Made by a program: the position numbers and the translations under genes. From Acidobacteriota bacterium (GTDB lineage Bacteria; Acidobacteriota; Thermoanaerobaculia; Gp7-AA8), in assembly GCA_019244185.1 (NCBI GenBank), contig JAFATB010000023.1, positions 186,001 to 250,000 of the forward strand: a DNA stretch of 64,000 nucleotides, in the 5' to 3' direction. Numbering within the stretch: the first letter of the stretch is position 1; every line of letters starts with the position of its first letter. Below are positions 8,911-16,820 of the stretch, in pieces. The notes under the pieces were generated by a model, which was not told where the DNA came from, did not search any database, and was given only the letters and a program-made list of their open reading frames with translations.

Positions 8911-9421
8911 CACCATCACGGCCGCTCTCGAAGGGCAGCGCTACGCCGTCGATCTCGCCTCCGTCGACGAAGATCTGCAGCGTCCCGCCGGCGCGTTCGT
9001 GACGCTCGAGAAGCACGGCGATCTGCGCGGCTGCATCGGCTCGATCGAGCCGGTCGCGCCGCTCGCGCAGGCGGTGTCGTCGAGCGCGATGAGCGCGGCG
9101 TTCCGCGACCCGCGCTTCCGTCCCGTGCGCGCGGACGAGCTGCCGCAGCTCGACATCGAGATCTCCGTCATGGGGCCGATCGAGCGCGTTAACGACGTCA
9201 ACACGATCGAGGTCGGACGCGATGGCCTCATCCTCTCGCGCGGCTCGCGCGCGGGGCTGCTCCTGCCGCAGGTGGCGACCGAATACGGGTGGGACCGCGA
9301 CACCTTCCTCCGCCAGACCTGCCTCAAGGCGGGGCTTCCGCCCGACGCGTGGCGTGCCGCCGACTGCCGGATCGAGAAGTTTTCGGCGGAAGTTTTCGGC
9401 GAGCAAGACACTGCGCTGTAA
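8864..9421 (+). CDS. amrA: AMMECR1-domain protein (AmmeMemoRadiSam system protein A)
   Basis: The 185-residue protein is a complete AMMECR1 domain. The family signature LRGCIGSIEP lies near residue 52, and ISVMGPIERV and EYGWDRDTFLRQTCLKAGLPPDAW follow in the usual order. The molecular function is not known; genomic association places the family with MEMO and radical-SAM proteins. Neither partner is in this window. The ATG at 8864 lies inside the LAB_N gene, a 47-nt overlap, which is long for this compact operon. The gene ends the plus-strand run before a promoter-like sequence at 9514. Confidence 0.88.
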   Translation: MLTPQQRRQLLRIARDTITAALEGQRYAVDLASVDEDLQRPAGAFVTLEKHGDLRGCIGSIEPVAPLAQAVSSSAMSAAFRDPRFRPVRADELPQLDIEISVMGPIERVNDVNTIEVGRDGLILSRGSRAGLLLPQVATEYGWDRDTFLRQTCLKAGLPPDAWRAADCRIEKFSAEVFGEQDTAL

Positions 9422-9513
9422 GCACTTAGCGGCTCTTGCGTCCTGATCCGTAATATTCCCGGAGGCCGCGGGGTTTTGACGTGTCCATTCGGAGAGTGTA
9501 AGGTTATTCGACT

Positions 9514-9519
9514 TACAAT
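9514..9519 (+). promoter_or_regulatory. Putative -10 box (TACAAT) for transglycosylase gene
   Basis: TACAAT lies 20 nt upstream of ATG 9539 in an unusually A+T-rich stretch, followed by a GGAGGA ribosome-binding site at 9525-9530 with 8-nt spacing. This is a conventional leadered start, unlike many others here. Confidence 0.5.
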
Positions 9520-9538
9520 AACTCGGAGGAAGCGCCTG

Positions 9539-10465
9539 ATGCAGAAGCCTCGTCCCGTCGTCGACAGCCTCTCGACCCGCGTCGCCCGCGCCCGCAAAGC
9601 GGCGGAAGGGCATCGCTTCATGCGCATGGTCGGTGGCCGCGGCGCGGCCGCGCTCCTCCTCGGCACGGCACTCTCCGTCGGCGGCGTCGCCGAGACGCTC
9701 GACCACGTGCACTTCCTGGTGCAGAAAGACCTCGACGCCGTGCGCGTCGTCCGCCAGAACGGCAAGGCGGAGACCGTCGTGGCCAGCCTCGACGGCGGCT
9801 TCACCGGCAACACCGTCTTCAAGCTCGCGCAGGTGCTTCCCGAGCGCTACGTCTCGCGCGAGCGCGCGCTCTTCGACGACGCGTGGCTGCCCGCGCCGGC
9901 GTCGGAAGGCGAGCCGCACGCGTCGCCGCGGAAGCACGACCTCTTCTTCGACGAGATGCGGCGCATCAACGAGGCCATCCGCGCCGACTTTTTCGCGAGC
10001 TCGATTCCGTACGGCGAGCTCATTCACGAGAAGGCGGCAAAGTACAAGGTCGATCCCGCGCTCGTCGCGGCAGTGATCGAGCAGGAGTCGAAGTTCCGCG
10101 CCACGGCGAAGTCGCAGGTCGGCGCGCGCGGGCTCATGCAGCTCATGCCGCGCACCGGCCGCTGGATGGGCGCGCGCAACCTCTACGATCCCGAGCAGAA
10201 CATCGACGCGGGTGTGCGCTACATCAAGTACCTCAACGAGCGCTTCCACGGCGATCTGCGCCAGACCATCGCCGCGTACAACGCCGGCGAGGGCACGGTG
10301 AAGCGCTACCGCGGCGTGCCGCCGTTCGGCGAGACGCGCCAGTACGTGAAGAAGGTCCTGCACAACTACGACAAGCGCAACAAGGAGCTGGAGAAGTACA
10401 AGAACGAACAGCTCCGCGGCGGCGGCTCGGTTCCGGAGCCCGACGGCACGCTCACTCTGCGCTGA
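9539..10465 (+). CDS. Lytic transglycosylase (SLT/MltE-type)
   Basis: The 308-residue protein carries a C-terminal SLT domain. The catalytic glutamate sits in AAVIEQESKF, followed by AKSQVGARGLMQLMP and IAAYNAGEGTVKRY, the three standard motifs of soluble-type transglycosylases. These enzymes cleave peptidoglycan glycan strands to 1,6-anhydro products. The N-terminal third is basic, then has a hydrophobic segment (GAAALLLGTALSVGGVAE), so the protein is exported or membrane-anchored. I set the start at ATG 9539 because of the well-placed GGAGGA. An in-frame upstream extension has no ribosome-binding site. The next gene encodes a LysM protein, another peptidoglycan-related product. Confidence 0.9.
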   Translation: MQKPRPVVDSLSTRVARARKAAEGHRFMRMVGGRGAAALLLGTALSVGGVAETLDHVHFLVQKDLDAVRVVRQNGKAETVVASLDGGFTGNTVFKLAQVLPERYVSRERALFDDAWLPAPASEGEPHASPRKHDLFFDEMRRINEAIRADFFASSIPYGELIHEKAAKYKVDPALVAAVIEQESKFRATAKSQVGARGLMQLMPRTGRWMGARNLYDPEQNIDAGVRYIKYLNERFHGDLRQTIAAYNAGEGTVKRYRGVPPFGETRQYVKKVLHNYDKRNKELEKYKNEQLRGGGSVPEPDGTLTLR

Positions 10466-10554
10466 TTGACCGCTTCCCCCATCCTGCGCTAACTTGTTGA
10501 GCTGACTCCGTCAGCTACGAAGACGAGTCAGGCAAAAGGACCTGGGAGGGGACA

Positions 10555-11784
10555 ATGGTCAGTGTGCGCAGGGTGGCTCCCTTTCTCCTTCTCGCGTTCG
10601 CGGCAACCGCGTTCGCGCAGAAGCAGTCGTCAACGCCGCCGCGCGATCTTCATCGCGCCGGCGATCACTGGACGGCGTACAACCCTCCCGATCCCGCCAC
10701 GTATCCCGCCGGTGCGAAGACGCACACGATCAAGAGCGGCGACACGCTCTGGGCACTCGCGCAGACCTACTACGGCAACGCGTATCTCTGGCCGCAGCTG
10801 TGGGAGTCGAACACGTGGGTGACCGACGCGCACTGGATCTATCCCGGTGACGTTCTGCTCGTCGAGGGCGAAGGCAACGCCGCGCCGGCGACGGCGAGCG
10901 TCACGAACAGCACCACCACGATGACCGCCGAGACGTCTTCGATGCAGGCGACGGCGACCACGGCCCCCGCGACCGCGAACGCCGGCGAGGCGGACGAGGG
11001 CTTCGCGTCGGAGGAGGTCGAAGGCGGCATCCCCGTCGCCCGCATCGCGCGCGACAGCCGTCCCATTCCGCTCGCGACCGAATCCGACATCTACTGCTAC
11101 GGCTACATCGGCGATCCGAACGAGTCGCTGCCGAACTACTTCGAGTCGATCGAAGACACCGAGACCGGCTACCTTCCGCACGCGCCGGGAACCACGGATG
11201 CGGCCGCGTTCGTCGCCCAGGGAGATCTGATCTACATTCACGGCGGCTCGGCGACGGGCCTCGTCGCCGGCGAGACGTACCTCGCCGTGACGCCCGGAGA
11301 TCTCGTCTACCACCCCGTCACCGGCAAGCTCCTCGGCCGCCAGTATCAGTACGCGGGACAGGTCCGCGTGCTGTGCACGGAGCCGAATCGCTCGCGCGCG
11401 GTGATCTCGCAGTCTTGCCGGGAGATCGACATCGGCGCGCGACTCAAGCCGCTGCCGCAGTTGCCGATCCCGATCGCGCGCATCCCGGAGTCGGCCGCGT
11501 GGTGCGACGCGCCGACGGGCCGCACGGTCGGCACGATCGTGCATTCGCTCGGCTGGGACGTCGGGATGGTGCAGGGCAATCTGATTCAGATCGACCTCGG
11601 CGCCGAGGACCAGTTGCAGCCCGGCGACTTCATGACCGTCTACCGTCCGAGCCCGCGCGCCGATCAGCCGCGCGTGGTCCTGGGCGAGATCGGCATCCTC
11701 ACCACGCAGGCGCACAGCGCCACCGCGATCATCGTCCAGTCGCGGCGCGATATGCAGATCGGCGATCAGGTGGAGATGCGCTAG
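10555..11784 (+). CDS. Secreted LysM-domain protein
   Basis: The 409-residue protein has a signal peptide (FLLLAFAATAFAQ) and one LysM domain at about residues 58-103, recognisable from THTIKSGDTLWALAQTYYG and YPGDVLLVEGEG. LysM domains bind peptidoglycan N-acetylglucosamine. A Thr/Ala-rich linker leads to about 280 residues of unknown beta-rich structure with phrases such as GDLIYIHGGSATGLVAGETY, reminiscent of acidobacterial LysM proteins with SLT neighbours. A GGGAGGGG site precedes the ATG by 3 nt. The TAG stop forms part of the TAGAAT promoter element of the downstream tRNA. The gene probably acts with the preceding transglycosylase in wall maintenance. Confidence 0.85.
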   Translation: MVSVRRVAPFLLLAFAATAFAQKQSSTPPRDLHRAGDHWTAYNPPDPATYPAGAKTHTIKSGDTLWALAQTYYGNAYLWPQLWESNTWVTDAHWIYPGDVLLVEGEGNAAPATASVTNSTTTMTAETSSMQATATTAPATANAGEADEGFASEEVEGGIPVARIARDSRPIPLATESDIYCYGYIGDPNESLPNYFESIEDTETGYLPHAPGTTDAAAFVAQGDLIYIHGGSATGLVAGETYLAVTPGDLVYHPVTGKLLGRQYQYAGQVRVLCTEPNRSRAVISQSCREIDIGARLKPLPQLPIPIARIPESAAWCDAPTGRTVGTIVHSLGWDVGMVQGNLIQIDLGAEDQLQPGDFMTVYRPSPRADQPRVVLGEIGILTTQAHSATAIIVQSRRDMQIGDQVEMR

Positions 11785-11787
11785 AAT
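11782..11787 (+). promoter_or_regulatory. Putative tRNA -10 box (TAGAAT)
   Basis: TAGAAT starts with the stop codon of the LysM gene and lies 9 nt upstream of the tRNA 5' end, correct for transcription starting just before the mature tRNA. Confidence 0.5.
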
Positions 11788-11796
11788 CGCGCGTCC

Positions 11797-11869
11797 GGGT
11801 CCATAGCTCAGCGGTTAGAGCTACCGGCTCATAACCGGCAGGTCCCAGGTTCGAATCCTGGTGGACCCA
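11797..11869 (+). tRNA. tRNA with CAT anticodon (elongator Met most likely)
   Basis: The 73-nt sequence folds as a cloverleaf: acceptor GGGTCCA/TGGACCC, D arm GCTC/GAGC, anticodon loop CTCATAA with anticodon CAT, and T arm CCAGG-TTCGAAT-CCTGG. The acceptor has a normal G1-C72 pair, and the anticodon stem lacks the three consecutive G-C pairs of initiators, so it is not tRNA-fMet. It could be elongator tRNA-Met or the lysidine-modified tRNA-Ile2; the sequence alone does not settle this. The 3' CCA is not encoded (the discriminator A is followed by CCT). Outer pair 27-43 of the anticodon stem is an A-C mismatch. Confidence 0.93.
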
Positions 11870-11944
11870 CCTGAACGTTTGATGCAAAGACTCCACAAGA
11901 ACATCCAGTACTGTCCCCGGCGCGGAGAGCATCCGTTGCCCACA

Positions 11945-11972
11945 GGCGTTCCGACCATGGAACGCCTTTTTT
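11945..11972 (+). terminator. Rho-independent terminator after tRNA
   Basis: A perfect 8-bp stem GGCGTTCC/GGAACGCC with a 6-nt loop is followed directly by six T residues. It lies about 75 nt past the tRNA and immediately before the RBS of the next gene, so it should end the tRNA transcript. Confidence 0.85.
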
Positions 11973-11988
11973 GTTTTCGGAGGAATCG

Positions 11989-12696
11989 TTGAGCGAAGTC
12001 GACAAACTGTGGGAACTGCAGACCGTTCTTTCCGCGCTGAACGAGCGCGAGAAACAGATGGCCGTGAAGCCGGAAGGATTCGCCGCCATCGACCGCGAGT
12101 ATCAGTCGGCCAACGACGAGATGTCGCGGCTGCAGGAACAGCTCGACGGTCTCGGGCGCGAACGCCGCCGCGTCGACGGTGAGCTCAGCGACCAGCAGGA
12201 GACGCTCCGCAAGTATCAGGGGCAGCTCATGCAGGTGAAGAACCAGCAGCAGTACGCTGCGGCGTGGAAAGAGATCGACGCCACGCGCAAGCACGTGAAG
12301 GACCTCGAGGAGTCGGTGCTGCGCAACATGACCGAGGCGGACGGGCTGCAGCAACAGCTCGACGGGCGGCGCGGCGGCCACGGCGAGCTCGAGTCGCGCT
12401 ACAACGTCGCGCACGACGAGTGGCAGCATTCGCTCGGCGATCTGAAGAAGGAAGCGGAGGAACTGCGCAAGCGCGCCGAGGCGCTCGAGGCGACGCTTCC
12501 GCCGCGGCTGCGCAACGAGTTCCAGCGCATCCTCAAACAGCGCAACGGCGTCGCCGTCGCGCGCGTCGACAACAACACCTGCTCCGCCTGCCGCACGCGC
12601 ATCCGCCCCGCGCTCGCGCAACAGCTCAAGCGCGGCGACCTCGCGTTCTGCGAAGGCTGCCACCGCATTCTCTACATGGAGAGACCGTCATCCTGA
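11989..12696 (+). CDS. Coiled-coil protein with C4 zinc ribbon (CT398/zf-RING_7 family)
   Basis: The 235-residue protein is mostly a long antiparallel coiled coil (about residues 5-185) followed by a zinc ribbon with CSAC and CEGC pairs (NTCSACRTRIRP, FCEGCHRIL). This matches the zf-RING_7/CT398-like family, often encoded next to an RNase HI-type gene as here. The molecular role is not established. The start is TTG 11989, set by a GGAGGA at 11979-11984; the upstream in-frame TTG at 11971 lies inside the terminator T-tract. The stop TGA overlaps the putative CTG start of the next gene. Confidence 0.88.
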   Translation: MSEVDKLWELQTVLSALNEREKQMAVKPEGFAAIDREYQSANDEMSRLQEQLDGLGRERRRVDGELSDQQETLRKYQGQLMQVKNQQQYAAAWKEIDATRKHVKDLEESVLRNMTEADGLQQQLDGRRGGHGELESRYNVAHDEWQHSLGDLKKEAEELRKRAEALEATLPPRLRNEFQRILKQRNGVAVARVDNNTCSACRTRIRPALAQQLKRGDLAFCEGCHRILYMERPSS

Positions 12697-13127
12697 AGAT
12701 CACCGCGTTCATCGACGGCGCGGCCCGCGGCAATCCCGGGCCCGCCGGCTACGGCGTCTACATGACCACCGACTCCGGCGAGATCCTCGAGATCTGCGGC
12801 TACCTCGGGCGCACGACGAACAACGTCGCCGAGTACGCCGGCCTGCTCGAGGCGCTCACCGTCGCGCGCGAGGAAGGCGCGACCGAAGTCGAGATCGTCT
12901 CCGACTCCGAGCTTCTCGTGAAGCAGATGCTCGGCGTCTACCGCGTCAAGCATCCGAACCTTCTGCCGCTGTACGAGCGCGCGAAGACGATGGCGCGCGG
13001 CTTCGGCCGCTTCCGCATCCGCCACACGCTGCGCGCGGGCAACAAGGACGCCGACCGGCTCGCGAACCGCGCGGTCGACCACGCGCGCGAAGGACGGCTC
13101 CTCGAGAGACGACGTGCCGAGAGCTGA
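12693..13127 (+). CDS. Ribonuclease HI-family protein (CTG start proposed)
   Basis: About 144 residues form a bacterial-archaeal RNase HI-like domain. FIDGAARGNPGPAGYG holds the first catalytic aspartate, NNVAEYAGLLEAL the glutamate, VSDSELLVKQM the second aspartate, and the distal aspartate lies in AGNKDADRLAN. The enzyme removes RNA from RNA-DNA hybrids. No ATG, GTG or TTG exists in this frame near the conserved N-terminus. The best start is CTG 12693, which overlaps the preceding TGA as CTGA, mirroring the ATGA and GTGA overlaps elsewhere. The 3' end overlaps the YggS gene by 14 nt. Confidence 0.85.
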   Translation: MKITAFIDGAARGNPGPAGYGVYMTTDSGEILEICGYLGRTTNNVAEYAGLLEALTVAREEGATEVEIVSDSELLVKQMLGVYRVKHPNLLPLYERAKTMARGFGRFRIRHTLRAGNKDADRLANRAVDHAREGRLLERRRAES

Positions 13128-13785
13128 CGAGATCCGCGCGAACGTCGCGGACGTCGAGGCGCGCATCGCCGCCGCGTGCGCGCGCGCGGGCCGCAAGCGT
13201 TCGGACGTGCGGCTGGTCGCGGTGACGAAGACGTTTCCCGCGTCCGACGTCGAGCACGCGATCGCCGCGGGCATGAGCGACGTCGGCGAGAACAAAGTGC
13301 AGGAAGCGCGCGACAAGCAGCCGGAGGTGCACGGCGCCGCGCGCTGGCATCTCATCGGACACCTGCAGTCGAACAAGGCGAAGGATGCCGTGCGGCTCTT
13401 CGATGTCATCCAGACGGTCGACTCGTTCGAGCTCGCGGAGAAACTCGCGCGTCATGCCGAGGCGGCGCGGAAGACGCAGGATGTGCTGCTGCAGGTGAAC
13501 ATCGGACGCGAGACGCAGAAGAGCGGCGCGGAGATCGACGACGTGCCGGCGCTGGCGAGACGGATGGCCGGGCTGCAGTCCATCCGTCTGCGCGGGTTGA
13601 TGGCCATCCCGCCGGCCGGAGAGCCGGAAGCGATGCGAGCGTTCTTTCGGGAATTGCGCGCGATGCGCGATGATCTCGGCCTGGACGAGCTGTCGATGGG
13701 CATGACCGACGACTTCGAGGTCGCGATCGAGGAAGGGGCGACGATCGTGCGCGTGGGAAGAGCGATCTTCGGGAGCCGCGGCTAA
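13114..13785 (+). CDS. yggS: YggS-family pyridoxal-phosphate homeostasis protein
   Basis: This 223-residue protein is a full-length PLPBP/YggS. The PLP lysine lies in LVAVTKTFP (around residue 36), followed by [28 protein letters not shown] and [23 protein letters not shown], the family's phosphate-binding end. It binds PLP without known catalysis and buffers vitamin B6 pools. The start is GTG 13114 inside the RNase HI gene. Its TAA shares the A of the next ATG. YggS followed by YggT and a DivIVA-like gene is a widespread bacterial gene order, which supports all three calls. Confidence 0.95.
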   Translation: MPRADEIRANVADVEARIAAACARAGRKRSDVRLVAVTKTFPASDVEHAIAAGMSDVGENKVQEARDKQPEVHGAARWHLIGHLQSNKAKDAVRLFDVIQTVDSFELAEKLARHAEAARKTQDVLLQVNIGRETQKSGAEIDDVPALARRMAGLQSIRLRGLMAIPPAGEPEAMRAFFRELRAMRDDLGLDELSMGMTDDFEVAIEEGATIVRVGRAIFGSRG

Positions 13786-14117
13786 TGGACTTTCTCCGCA
13801 TCCTCTTCAGCGGCATCGCGCTCATCCTGGACATCCTCCAGTGGACGATCCTCGTCTGGGTCATCCTCTCGTGGGTGCTGTTTTTCCTGCGCAACGCGCA
13901 GTTCCGCTGGCGGCACCGGCAGCTGTACATGGTGCTCGAACAGCTCAACGACATCTTCGAGCGGATGACGCGGCCGTTCCTGCGGCCGTTCCGCCGCTGG
14001 CTGCGGCGCTTCGACACGGCGGGCATCGACTGGTCGCCGATGCTGCTCATCCTCGCCATCTGGCTCGTGCGGCAATTGCTCGCGGTGCTCGAGGCGAGGC
14101 TTATACTCTCCAGATAA
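13785..14117 (+). CDS. YggT-family membrane protein
   Basis: The 110-residue protein has hydrophobic segments at about residues 5-35 and 85-107, flanking a basic amphipathic centre (FRWRHRQLYMVLEQLNDIF). PFLRPFRRWLRRFDTAGIDWSPMLLIL contains, in two adjacent parts, the family's conserved proline and D-S-P region. YggT proteins are linked to cell division or osmotic tolerance, with no defined biochemical role. The position between yggS and a DivIVA-like gene matches the conserved cluster. The ATG overlaps the yggS stop by one base. Confidence 0.9.
   Translation: MDFLRILFSGIALILDILQWTILVWVILSWVLFFLRNAQFRWRHRQLYMVLEQLNDIFERMTRPFLRPFRRWLRRFDTAGIDWSPMLLILAIWLVRQLLAVLEARLILSR
14102..14107 (+). promoter_or_regulatory. 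Putative -10 box (TATACT) before DivIVA-like gene
   Basis: TATACT within the last codons of the YggT gene lies 33 nt before ATG 14141, and a GGGAGGG ribosome-binding site follows. It may give the DivIVA-like gene its own promoter. Confidence 0.35.
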
Positions 14118-14140
14118 CCCGGTGGGTTGGGAGGGCGTCG

Positions 14141-14644
14141 ATGCAGAACCTCACTCCGCTCGAGATCCAGAAGCAGACCTTCTCGCGAGCGCTCAAAGGC
14201 TACAACCCGGATGAGGTGCGCGCGTACCTGCATCTCGTCGCTGAGGAGATCGAGCGGCTCGTGCGCGAGAACGATCGCCTCACGCGCGACTCCGCGGTGC
14301 TCCGCGAAGATCTCGAAGATCACTCGAACCGCGAGCGCATCCTCAAGGACACGCTGCTCTCCGCGCAGAAGGTGGCCGAGGATCTCACCGTCAACGCGCG
14401 CAAGGAAGCGGAGCTCATCGTCAAGGACGCGGAGCTCCTGTCCGAGCGCCTCATCGCGCAGGCGATGCAGCGCGTGGGCGATCTCGAGAAAGCGATCCAG
14501 GATCTGAAGATCGAGCGCCGCGCCGCGCGCAACAAGCTGCAGGCGACGCTCGACACGATCCAGCAGATGGTGGTGCTCGACGCCGAGGAAGAGGCGAACG
14601 AGCAACCGCTGACGGGACTCTTCCGCCAGCGGCTGCAGTCGTAA
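14141..14644 (+). CDS. DivIVA-domain protein
   Basis: The 167-residue protein begins with the DivIVA membrane-binding motif (LTPLEIQKQTFSRALKGYNPDEVRAYL, seen in two pieces around residues 4-30). A long coiled coil follows to about residue 150. DivIVA-like proteins bind negatively curved membrane at poles and septa and recruit partners. The C-terminus is short and without a second domain. A GGGAGGG site lies 7 nt before the ATG. The TAA overlaps the start of hutI, which is unrelated in function. Confidence 0.88.
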   Translation: MQNLTPLEIQKQTFSRALKGYNPDEVRAYLHLVAEEIERLVRENDRLTRDSAVLREDLEDHSNRERILKDTLLSAQKVAEDLTVNARKEAELIVKDAELLSERLIAQAMQRVGDLEKAIQDLKIERRAARNKLQATLDTIQQMVVLDAEEEANEQPLTGLFRQRLQS

Positions 14645-15888
14645 TGGCGCTGCTGGTTCGCAATCTCGCGCAGATCGCGACGCCGTCGGGCCGCACCGCC
14701 GTGCGCGGGCGCGCAATGCGCGAGCTGACGCTGTACGAGAACGCGGTGCTCGTCGTCGACGGCGGGCGTTTCGCGTTCGTCGGACGCGAGAGCGATCTGC
14801 CGAACGATGTCACGATCGACGACGACTTCGACGCGCGCGGCATGACCGCGGTGCCCGGCTTCATCGACACGCACACGCATCTGCCGTTCGCGGGACTGCG
14901 CGAGTCGGAGTTTAACCGGCGGCTGCGCGGCGAGTCGTACGAGTCGATCGCGGCGTCGGGCGGCGGCATCGCGTCGACGGTGCGCGCGACGCGCGCGGCG
15001 ACGCAGGAGGAGCTCGCGCAGAACGTGCTCGCGCGCGCGGCGACGATGGCGCGCTACGGCACGACCACCGCGGAAGCGAAGAGCGGCTACGGCCTCACGC
15101 GCGACGACGAGCTCAAACAGCTGCGCGCGATCCGCGACGCGAACGCGACGTCGCCGGTGCGCCTCGTGCCGACGTGCCTCGCCGCTCACGAGTTTCCGCC
15201 GGAGAGTCGGGGCGATGAATCCGCGCGCGATGCATATGTCGATGCGATCGTCGACGAGATTCTCCCCGCCGTCGCGCGCGAAGAGCTGGCCGTGTTCTGC
15301 GATGCGTTCGTCGAGCGCGGCGTCTTCACGCGCGCGCAAGGCGAGCGCGTGCTGCGCGCGGGCCGCGAGCTCGGCATGAGCCCGCGCCTGCACGCGGACG
15401 AGCTCTCCGACACCGACGGCGCGCGTCTCGCCGCGGACCTCGGCGCCGCGTCGGCCGATCATCTGATGCAGATCTCCGATGCCGGTGTCGCCGCGCTCGC
15501 CGCGTCCGACACCGTCGCGAACCTGCTGCCGGCGACGAGCTTCTTTCTGATGTCGACGAAGTACGCGCCCGGCCGTGCGCTCATCGACGCGGGCGGCATC
15601 GTGTCGCTGTCCACCGACTGCAATCCCGGCACGTCGATGACCGAGTCGATGCAGATCGTGATGCAGCTCGCCACGCTGCAGATGAAGCTGACCGTCGAGG
15701 AGTCGCTCACCGCCGCGACGCTCAACGGCGCGTACTCGCTGCGCCTCGCGCACGAGACGGGCTCGATCGAAGCGGGCAAGCGCGCCGACTTCGTGCTGCT
15801 CGACGCGCCGTCGTACCTCCACCTCGTCTACCACTTCGGCGTGAACCTCGTGCGGCACGTCTTCCGCGACGGCGTTCAGCTGCCGTAG
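14644..15888 (+). CDS. hutI: Imidazolonepropionase
   Basis: The 414-residue protein is a complete imidazolonepropionase, the amidohydrolase that opens 4-imidazolone-5-propanoate to N-formimino-L-glutamate in histidine breakdown. Metal motifs are visible: GFIDTHTHLPFAG, the histidine in PTCLAAHEFP, LHADELSD and STDCNPGT. GSIEAGKRADFVLLDAPSY is the usual C-terminal return to the small domain. No hutH, hutU or formiminoglutamate enzyme is nearby, so it is separated from the rest of the pathway. It overlaps the DivIVA-like gene by one base and, tail to tail, the next minus-strand gene by 13 nt. Confidence 0.95.
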   Translation: MALLVRNLAQIATPSGRTAVRGRAMRELTLYENAVLVVDGGRFAFVGRESDLPNDVTIDDDFDARGMTAVPGFIDTHTHLPFAGLRESEFNRRLRGESYESIAASGGGIASTVRATRAATQEELAQNVLARAATMARYGTTTAEAKSGYGLTRDDELKQLRAIRDANATSPVRLVPTCLAAHEFPPESRGDESARDAYVDAIVDEILPAVAREELAVFCDAFVERGVFTRAQGERVLRAGRELGMSPRLHADELSDTDGARLAADLGAASADHLMQISDAGVAALAASDTVANLLPATSFFLMSTKYAPGRALIDAGGIVSLSTDCNPGTSMTESMQIVMQLATLQMKLTVEESLTAATLNGAYSLRLAHETGSIEAGKRADFVLLDAPSYLHLVYHFGVNLVRHVFRDGVQLP

Positions 15889-16796
15889 AACGCGGCGATC
15901 TTCTTGAACAGCCGCCCGCCGACGTCGCTCTTCACCTCGAACGTGCAGCCGCCGACGTGCGGCGTGAGGATGAGGCGCGGATCGTCGGGGAACCCGCCTT
16001 CCGGCGGCTCGGGATCGAAGACGTCGAGCGCGAGTCCCGCGAGCGCGTTCGCCGCGAGCGCGTCGAGTGCCGCGCGCTGATCGAGCACCTCGCCGCGCGA
16101 GGCATTGATGACGTACGCGCCGCGCGGCAGCCGCGCGAGCTCGCGGGCGCCGACGATGCGCCGCGTCTCCGGCGAGAGCGGCACGTGCAGCGTGAGGATG
16201 TCGCTCGACGCCAGCAGCTCGTCGAGCGTCGCCGCGCGCGCGGCGTTGCGCTCGACGAAGTCGGCGTCCGACAGATACGGATCGAACGCACGCACGTCCA
16301 TGCCGAAGACGCGCGCGAGCCGCGCCACGCGCAGGCCGACGTTGCCAAGTCCGACGATGCCGAGGCGGTGGTGGTGGAGCTCGTGGCGCGTCGCGCAATC
16401 CTCGCGCGGCCACGCGCCGCGGACGACTTCGCGCGTGTAACACGGCACCGTGCGCGTCAGCGAGATCATGAAGCCGAGCACCAGCTCCGCGACCGCGTCC
16501 GCGTTCACACCGGGCATGTGGAGGACGCGGATGCCGCGCTCGCGCACCGCGTCCGCGTCGATGTTGTCGATGCCGCTCGTGCCCTGCGCGATCAGCTCGA
16601 GATTGGGCGCGGCGTCGAGCACACGGCGCGAGACCTTGTTGTACGCGCGCGTGACGAGCACCTGCGCGTCGCCGACGATGCGCGCGAGCTCGTCCTCGGT
16701 CCGCACCGGGTTGCGCGTCACGACGAAACGGCCGTCGGCTTCGGCGCGCGCGTCGAGCGAGCGGTCGATGTCCGCGGCGATCAGAAGGCGTTTCAT
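15876..16796 (-). CDS. NAD-dependent 2-hydroxyacid dehydrogenase (phosphoglycerate-dehydrogenase-like)
   Basis: The 306-residue protein has the D-isomer 2-hydroxyacid dehydrogenase fold. GIVGLGNVGLRVARLARVFG is the NAD-binding loop, NASRGEVLDQRAALDAL carries the active-site arginine, the catalytic glutamate is in FDPEPPEGG and the histidine in LTPHVGG. It resembles SerA but lacks the ACT regulatory domain, so 3-phosphoglycerate, glyoxylate or hydroxypyruvate are all possible substrates. ATG 16796 has a TACAGT hexamer 6 nt upstream on the minus strand. The divergent membrane-protein gene starts only 24 nt away. Confidence 0.9.
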   Translation of the reverse strand: MKRLLIAADIDRSLDARAEADGRFVVTRNPVRTEDELARIVGDAQVLVTRAYNKVSRRVLDAAPNLELIAQGTSGIDNIDADAVRERGIRVLHMPGVNADAVAELVLGFMISLTRTVPCYTREVVRGAWPREDCATRHELHHHRLGIVGLGNVGLRVARLARVFGMDVRAFDPYLSDADFVERNAARAATLDELLASSDILTLHVPLSPETRRIVGARELARLPRGAYVINASRGEVLDQRAALDALAANALAGLALDVFDPEPPEGGFPDDPRLILTPHVGGCTFEVKSDVGGRLFKKIAAFYGS

Positions 16797-16802
16797 GGCT
16801 TC

Positions 16803-16808
16803 ACTGTA
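16803..16808 (-). promoter_or_regulatory. Putative -10 box (TACAGT) for dehydrogenase gene
   Basis: On the minus strand TACAGT occupies exactly positions -12 to -7 relative to ATG 16796, as expected for a leaderless transcript. It overlaps the plus-strand box at 16807-16812. Confidence 0.5.
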
Positions 16809-16812
16809 AACT
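16807..16812 (+). promoter_or_regulatory. Putative -10 box (TAAACT) for YfhO-like gene
   Basis: TAAACT lies 8 nt upstream of TTG 16821 and shares two bases with the divergent minus-strand box, making a very compact bidirectional promoter. Confidence 0.5.
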
Positions 16813-16820
16813 CTCGCCGC

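Noticed and set aside
9476..9538. Upstream TTG or GTG starts for the lytic transglycosylase
   Set aside because: They precede the promoter-like TACAAT and the GGAGGA site, which clearly belong to ATG 9539.
11797..11869. Initiator tRNA-fMet
   Set aside because: Position 1 pairs with 72 and the anticodon stem lacks the three consecutive G-C pairs that mark initiators.
15957..16820. Open frame extending the YfhO-like gene 288 codons upstream
   Set aside because: It lies antisense to the well-supported dehydrogenase gene and encodes Arg-rich sequence without family signature; it is a by-product of high G+C.
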